A stretch of DNA of 8,914 bases. It comes from Chloroflexota bacterium. GTDB taxonomy: Bacteria; Chloroflexota; Limnocylindria; Limnocylindrales; CSP1-4. Under the pieces are notes generated by a model. It saw nothing but the letters and a program-made list of their open reading frames with translations. It made no database searches and had not been told where the DNA came from. Within the stretch, counting starts at the first letter, position 1. The number at the start of each line of letters is the position of its first letter. The stretch spans positions 1 through 8,914 of the forward strand of contig JAJYDP010000165.1 in the NCBI GenBank assembly GCA_021777365.1, read 5' to 3'. The position numbers were made by a program, and so were the translations under genes. Of the stretch, positions 6,863 to 8,914 are shown in pieces.

Positions 6863-6912
6863 ACAGCCTGCGTATCTGACCGCGCAGTCCTACCCATGTT
6901 CCCGCCGCGATG

Positions 6913-6935
6913 GTGCGGCGACACGTCCGCCGCAC
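6913..6935 (+). terminator. Second hairpin downstream of the phosphodiesterase gene
   Basis: GTGCGGCG (6913-6920) and CGCCGCAC (6928-6935) form a perfect eight-base-pair stem with a seven-base loop. The tail is GC-rich. It is a backup terminator or an unrelated dyad. Between 6936 and 7030 nothing else is evident. Confidence 0.28.
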
Positions 6936-7043
6936 GCGCGGCGCAATGCATGGGGCCACTACTCGACCGAGCAGCTCAACAGGCCGTTCGTCCCTGCCGG
7001 CTGCCGGTCGCGGTCCTTCGACACGTGCACCTACGCTGAACTC

Positions 7044-7147
7044 GCGGTTCTTCGCGAGCGTCGGTCAGGGCGACCACGAAGGATCGCGTGGGGACAGCAC
7101 ATGGGCGCTCCGGCCTGGGCACTTGAGAAAGGCCGGAGCGTTCGTGG
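7044..7147 (+). ncRNA. Candidate small structured RNA, unit A
   Basis: A TACGCT -10-like box at 7032-7037 would start transcription near 7043-7044. The transcript would contain a CGCG/CGCG hairpin (part of CTCGCG 7041-7046 with CGCGAG 7053-7058), a GGTC/GACC hairpin, and then a perfect 11-base-pair stem (7106-7116 with 7130-7140) followed by TTCGTGGTTC. That gives about 100 nucleotides. No reading frame in this stretch looks protein-like. No -35 box is visible, and a start at 7044 would trim the first stem. RNA identity is inferred and no known RNA family is recognised. Confidence 0.42.
7106..7147 (+). terminator. Terminator-like hairpin of unit A
   Basis: CGCTCCGGCCT and AGGCCGGAGCG form a perfect 11-base-pair stem with a 13-base loop, followed by TTCGTGG. 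The T-containing tail is only on the plus side (the minus side reads CCCATG), which supports rightward transcription. Confidence 0.52.
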
Positions 7148-7324
7148 TTCCCAACGCCGGTCGCGAGCATGCGGCGGCACACCGTGCTCCGACGGACCTG
7201 GGGCACCAGCACTCGCCGAACTGGCCATTCCCGATGTGGCGAACCGGGGCCCCGGCCACGACAGCACGTCCGACCAGGGCCCCGGTCCGCCAGCGCGTTG
7301 GGGGGAGGGAGGTACGGTCAGGTT

Positions 7325-7404
7325 CCCGCGTGGTGACGACCACACCAAGGGCCGTTCGCAGGACAGGCGCGGACACCCGGCCCTGCTCGGTTCGGCAGGC
7401 CGGC
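7325..7404 (+). ncRNA. Candidate small structured RNA, unit B (weakest)
   Basis: A TACGGT box at 7313-7318 precedes a GTGGT/ACCAC hairpin with a four-base loop (7330-7343). About 35 bases later comes a nine-base-pair stem with one bulged C (CCGGC and CTGC at 7377-7386 with GCAG and GCCGG at 7395-7403). The tail is GC-rich, so termination is doubtful. The 170 bases before it (7148-7312) hold a 12-base palindrome CCGGGGCCCCGG but no gene or RNA that I can support. Confidence 0.24.
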
Positions 7405-7432
7405 CTGGGCCAGAGCGCCGTAGCATGCGAGC

Positions 7433-7503
7433 GCGGGCGGGGCGCCTCGCTGCCTGGTCCGCGCGGTGGCCGGAGGAGCCGGGGAACTCCTCCGGCCGTG
7501 CTC
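7433..7503 (+). ncRNA. Candidate small structured RNA, unit C
   Basis: A TAGCAT box at 7421-7426 gives a predicted start near 7433. A short GGCG/CGCC hairpin (7436-7446) is followed by the strong stem at 7468-7497. Total length is about 70 nucleotides. The 20 bases beginning GCCGTAGCAT (7417-7436) match unit E at 16 of 20 positions, suggesting a common design or origin for the two starts. Confidence 0.4.
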
Positions 7504-7509
7504 TCCCCC
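7468..7509 (+). terminator. Terminator-like hairpin of unit C
   Basis: GGCCGGAGGAG (7468-7478) pairs perfectly with CTCCTCCGGCC (7487-7497) around an eight-base loop. The tail is GTGCTCTCCCCC. The opposite side reads ACCGCG, so the plus direction is favoured. Confidence 0.5.
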
Positions 7510-7572
7510 GGACCATCGGGTCATGCCGGATGGCCGGTGCGTGCGCGCCGATCCCGCTCCTAGGCTGCCCGC

Positions 7573-7666
7573 CGTGCGGTCCGAGGGCTGCCGGCACGAG
7601 GGGCAGCGGGCCGCACGCGTGATCGCGAACGCCCCGACGTCGGACACCGCCGGGGCGTTCGTGCGT
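7573..7666 (+). ncRNA. Candidate small structured RNA, unit D
   Basis: A TAGGCT box at 7561-7566 predicts a start near 7573, exactly where a long stem begins. CGTGCGGTCC (7573-7582) pairs with GGGCCGCACG (7608-7617), ten pairs including one T-G wobble. Then, after a four-base GAGG bulge, GCTGCC (7587-7592) pairs with GGCAGC (7602-7607) around a nine-base loop. A separate terminator-like stem follows at 7626-7661. The RNA would be about 90 nucleotides and almost fully folded. It is the best-formed unit. It does not match 6S, SRP, tRNA or tmRNA signatures that I can recognise. Confidence 0.48.
7626..7666 (+). terminator. Terminator-like hairpin of unit D
   Basis: GAACGCCCCG (7627-7636) and CGGGGCGTTC (7651-7660) pair perfectly, and a further C-G pair (7626 with 7661) extends the stem to 11. 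The tail reads GTGCGTCGG, with few T residues. Confidence 0.48.
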
Positions 7667-7704
7667 CGGCGGCACCGATCGGGGACCTGCCGTAGCATCA
7701 GTGC

Positions 7705-7790
7705 GCAGCCAGTCCCCTCCCACACCGGGGCACTGGAGAGAGCGTCAGAGAACGGCCGGAGCGGGTGTATGCCTCCGGCCGTTCTCTGTG
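7705..7790 (+). ncRNA. Candidate small structured RNA, unit E
   Basis: A TAGCAT box at 7693-7698 gives a start near 7705. CCAGT and CCCC (7709-7717) pair with GGGG and ACTGG (7727-7736) with one bulged C and a nine-base loop. A ten-base linker then leads to a 16-base-pair terminator-like stem. Length is about 85 nucleotides. An alternative pairing AGTGC/GCACT competes with the first stem. The ten bases GGCCGGAGCG at 7754-7763 also occur in the unit A stem. Confidence 0.48.
7746..7790 (+). terminator. Terminator-like hairpin of unit E
   Basis: A 16-base-pair perfect stem: positions 7746-7761 pair with 7773-7788, with arms AGAGAACGGCCGGAG and CTCCGGCCGTTCTCT plus a C-G pair, around an 11-base loop. 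It is one of the two longest stems in the window. T residues are concentrated in the descending arm (TTCTCT), and the mirror arrangement on the minus strand could make it work both ways. Confidence 0.55.
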
Positions 7791-7807
7791 CCCGCTAGAC
7801 TCTCCGG

Positions 7808-7885
7808 CGCACCTTCGGCCTTCCCAGCCGACGGCGACAGGCAGCGGGCCGCGGCGCGTTGGGGAGGCGCCGCGGCGCCGTTCGA
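7808..7885 (+). ncRNA. Candidate small RNA or structured leader, unit F
   Basis: A TAGACT box at 7796-7801 is followed at 7848-7876 by a perfect 10-base-pair stem (GCCGCGGCGC with GCGCCGCGGC, nine-base loop) and the tail GCCGTTCGAC. It could be a sixth small RNA. Because the TadE-like gene starts at 7964, it could instead be the promoter and attenuator-type leader of that gene. Confidence 0.33.
7848..7885 (+). terminator. Terminator-like hairpin of unit F, upstream of the TadE-like gene
   Basis: Perfect 10-base-pair GC stem with loop GTTGGGGAG and tail GCCGTTCGAC. It ends 87 bases before the GTG of the next gene, so it would either isolate that gene from the array or act as an attenuator in its leader. 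Confidence 0.42.
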
Positions 7886-7963
7886 CATGTAGAGACGGAC
7901 GCCGGGTCGCGTTACAGGGAACGTGGGGATCTCTGGCGCAGGCGGGACGGAGGAGGCGCAGGG

Positions 7964-8305
7964 GTGTGGCGCAGGGATGCGCTTCTCGCCGTCGCGGGCG
8001 TGGCGGTCGTGATCGTGGCCACGCTGAGCACGTTCGACGTGGCTCGGTGGGGGGCTGCGCAGGATGCTGCAGCACGGGTTGCAGGCACGATCGCCACCAG
8101 CCTGATAGCGAACCCGAAGCTGGACCTTTCCGGGTTCGTCCGAGACCAGGTCTATCAGGTGTGTCGCCCGGGCTACGCCGACGTCCAGTGGAGCGACCTG
8201 GACGGCCTCCGGGGCGTCGTCGTGGTCGTTCACTGTCCATTTCACCCCGTCTCACCGTTCGTGCCGAGCTCAGTCACGGCTGCCGCCTCTGCAGGGCACC
8301 CCTGA
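7964..8305 (+). CDS. Small TadE-like membrane-anchored pseudopilin-type protein
   Basis: 113 residues from a GTG at 7964, preceded by a textbook AGGAGG (7951-7956) seven bases upstream. Longer in-frame starts are rejected for lack of a ribosome binding site. Residues 5-23 (ALLAVAGVAVVIVATLSTF) form one hydrophobic helix after a short basic WRR. Next come DVARWGAAQDAAARVA, reminiscent of the amphipathic stretch after the helix in TadE/TadG proteins, and a C-terminal strand VVVVVHCPFHPVSPF that resembles the TadE ending (V-V-V-x-x-PF-P-x-TP). TadE-type proteins are minor pseudopilins of tight-adherence pili. The usual Glu within the helix start is absent and no other tad gene is in view, so the family call is tentative. 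There are cysteines at 67 and 91. It lies directly downstream of unit F. Confidence 0.68.
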   Translation: MWRRDALLAVAGVAVVIVATLSTFDVARWGAAQDAAARVAGTIATSLIANPKLDLSGFVRDQVYQVCRPGYADVQWSDLDGLRGVVVVVHCPFHPVSPFVPSSVTAAASAGHP

Positions 8306-8581
8306 GCATCGCTAAGCGCCAGATAAGGCTCTCTCGCTACCGTTTCTCCCGGCCCCGCTCCGCGTCGCGGCAGCAGTCGGTCGGCCTTCCGGAGCCGGAC
8401 GCGAGCCGCGAGCGTCGTGGCCGACTCTCCCGCGCAGCGGAACGCACGGGGAACGCTGCCTGCGCACCATGGTCGCATCGCGGGCGACGGTGGAGCACGA
8501 CCCGCGCGGCCGAACCGCGCCGCAGCCGTGTGGGGACCGCTGAGGACCCTTGGCCCACGAAACCTGAGGGAGGGCGGCGCG
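8306..8581 (+). promoter_or_regulatory. Leader region of the 83-residue protein gene
   Basis: 276 bases without a convincing gene. TACCGT at 8338-8343 fits the same -10-like pattern as the small-RNA array and would give a leader of about 230 bases. A nested structure follows: GTCGGCC (8380-8386) pairs with GGCCGAC (8419-8425), enclosing GACGC/GCGTC (8398-8402 with 8412-8416). The 19-base repeat copy lies inside this structure. A Shine-Dalgarno GGAGGG (8569-8574) ends the region. Confidence 0.35.
8390..8408 (+). repeat. 19-base direct repeat, copy 1
   Basis: CGGAGCCGGACGCGAGCCG, identical to 8893-8911. The copies are 503 bases apart and lie on either side of the 83-residue protein gene. This copy lies within a predicted nested hairpin. 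Confidence 0.6.
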
Positions 8582-8833
8582 ATGATGCACGTCGAGGCCC
8601 AACAGATGGATCCCATCTTCCGCCTGCTGAACGACGAAGTCGCTCTGCGGATCTGGGAGCTCCTCCACTACGGGCACGACCCGGAGGGCTGGAAGCACGA
8701 GGTCGATCGGCTCGTCGACCAGATGGAGCCCGCGACGCGGCGAGAGTTCCTGACCCGGATCCGGTATCTGCAGCGGTACGTGACGACGCTCGAGGGGGCG
8801 TTGGCAGCCAAGGAGGTCGTGAGCGTCAGGTAG
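8582..8833 (+). CDS. Conserved-looking small protein of unknown function (83 residues)
   Basis: The start is an ATG at 8582, or the adjacent ATG at 8585, preceded by GGAGGG at 8569-8574 with seven-base spacing. A longer frame from 8417 lacks such a site and has Arg/Pro/Ala-rich, non-protein-like sequence. I do not recognise the family. The protein looks entirely helical and charged: PIFRLLNDEVALRIWELLHY at 11-30, then a DPEGW turn, EVDRLVDQM, a basic helix RREFLTRIRYLQRYVTTLEG at 53-72, and AAKEVV. There is no signal peptide, membrane helix or cysteine. A small helical dimer or adaptor would fit, but no function can be assigned. It stands alone with its own leader and a strong downstream hairpin, so it is probably monocistronic. 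Confidence 0.74.
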   Translation: MMHVEAQQMDPIFRLLNDEVALRIWELLHYGHDPEGWKHEVDRLVDQMEPATRREFLTRIRYLQRYVTTLEGALAAKEVVSVR

Positions 8834-8852
8834 CCAACGCATCACGCGTCCG

Positions 8853-8891
8853 ACGCAGGGCCCTGCGCCGAGACGGCGCCGGGCCCTGCGT
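8853..8891 (+). terminator. Strong hairpin after the 83-residue protein gene
   Basis: ACGCAGGGCCC (8853-8863) pairs perfectly with GGGCCCTGCGT (8881-8891). After one T-C mismatch the stem continues as GCGCC/GGCGC around a five-base loop, 16 pairs in all. It starts 20 bases past the stop codon. The tail GCGGAGC lacks T residues, so termination would rely on stem strength. Confidence 0.55.
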
Positions 8892-8892
8892 G

Positions 8893-8911
8893 CGGAGCCG
8901 GACGCGAGCCG
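8893..8911 (+). repeat. 19-base direct repeat, copy 2
   Basis: Identical to 8390-8408 and immediately after the terminator-like hairpin. The window ends three bases later, so the match might extend with gaps or a further unit might follow outside. Confidence 0.6.
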
Positions 8912-8914
8912 TGC

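Noticed and set aside
7021..7060. Signal recognition particle RNA or tRNA in unit A
   Set aside because: The GGTCAGG string resembles part of the SRP core, but the partner strand GAAGCAGC is missing. No tRNA T-loop was found in the region.
6858..7622. Overlapping plus- and minus-strand frames of 100-250 codons across the hairpin-rich region
   Set aside because: Their translations are dominated by Arg, Gly, Pro and Ser with no hydrophobic core or motif, starts lack ribosome sites, and they run through perfect hairpins. None is preferred over the others.
7100..7880. Regularly spaced hairpins as integron attC sites
   Set aside because: The paired core sites (GTTRRRY and RYYYAAC) are absent, there is no integrase, and no cassette genes lie between the hairpins.
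6804..7963. CRISPR array
   Set aside because: No identical direct repeats of 23-40 bases with regular spacers exist. The repeated elements are hairpins of differing sequence.
7859..7963. Longer N-terminus for the TadE-like protein from TTG 7859
   Set aside because: The TTG lies in the loop of the unit F hairpin with no Shine-Dalgarno, while GTG 7964 has AGGAGG at ideal spacing.
8417..8581. Longer N-terminus for the 83-residue protein
   Set aside because: The extension lacks a ribosome site and has low-complexity Arg/Pro/Ala sequence. ATG 8582 has GGAGGG seven bases upstream.

Overview
The window comes from a bacterium with very high G+C. Genes start at ATG or GTG, several after clear Shine-Dalgarno sequences. 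The signalling proteins are built from PAS, GAF, GGDEF and EAL domains, a style common in high-GC Chloroflexota and Actinomycetota. The sequence alone does not settle the phylum. No insertion sequence, CRISPR array, tRNA or rRNA was seen.

Left part, minus strand (1-1365): the first 27 codons of a DeoR-type repressor run off the left edge. Upstream of it lie a TATCAT -10 box and a dyad. Next is a two-gene unit: a compact GGDEF protein whose stop overlaps the start of a J-domain protein with an ExoX-like C-terminal segment. Middle, plus strand (1701-6803): two large genes divergent from that unit. One is a PAS-PAS-GAF-GAF-GGDEF diguanylate cyclase and the other a PAS-PAS-PAS-GAF-EAL phosphodiesterase. 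Together the three signalling genes form a cyclic di-GMP locus with two potential makers and one degrader, and the control sites probably sit in the 335-base divergent intergenic region.

Right part (6804-7963): about 1.16 kb with no convincing protein gene but strong repeated organisation. TANNNT boxes resembling -10 elements occur six times on the plus strand and never on the minus strand. Each lies about 40-75 bases upstream of a long, mostly perfect hairpin, and several hairpins are followed by T-containing tails. I read this as a tandem array of five or six short structured RNA units (A-F), each with its own promoter and terminator. It is the most interesting part of the window. It is inferred from sequence pattern only, and no good -35 boxes were found.

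The last unit leads into a small TadE-like membrane protein gene (7964-8305). An 83-residue protein of unknown function follows (8582-8833), ending in a very strong hairpin. A 19-base direct repeat lies on both sides of that gene.
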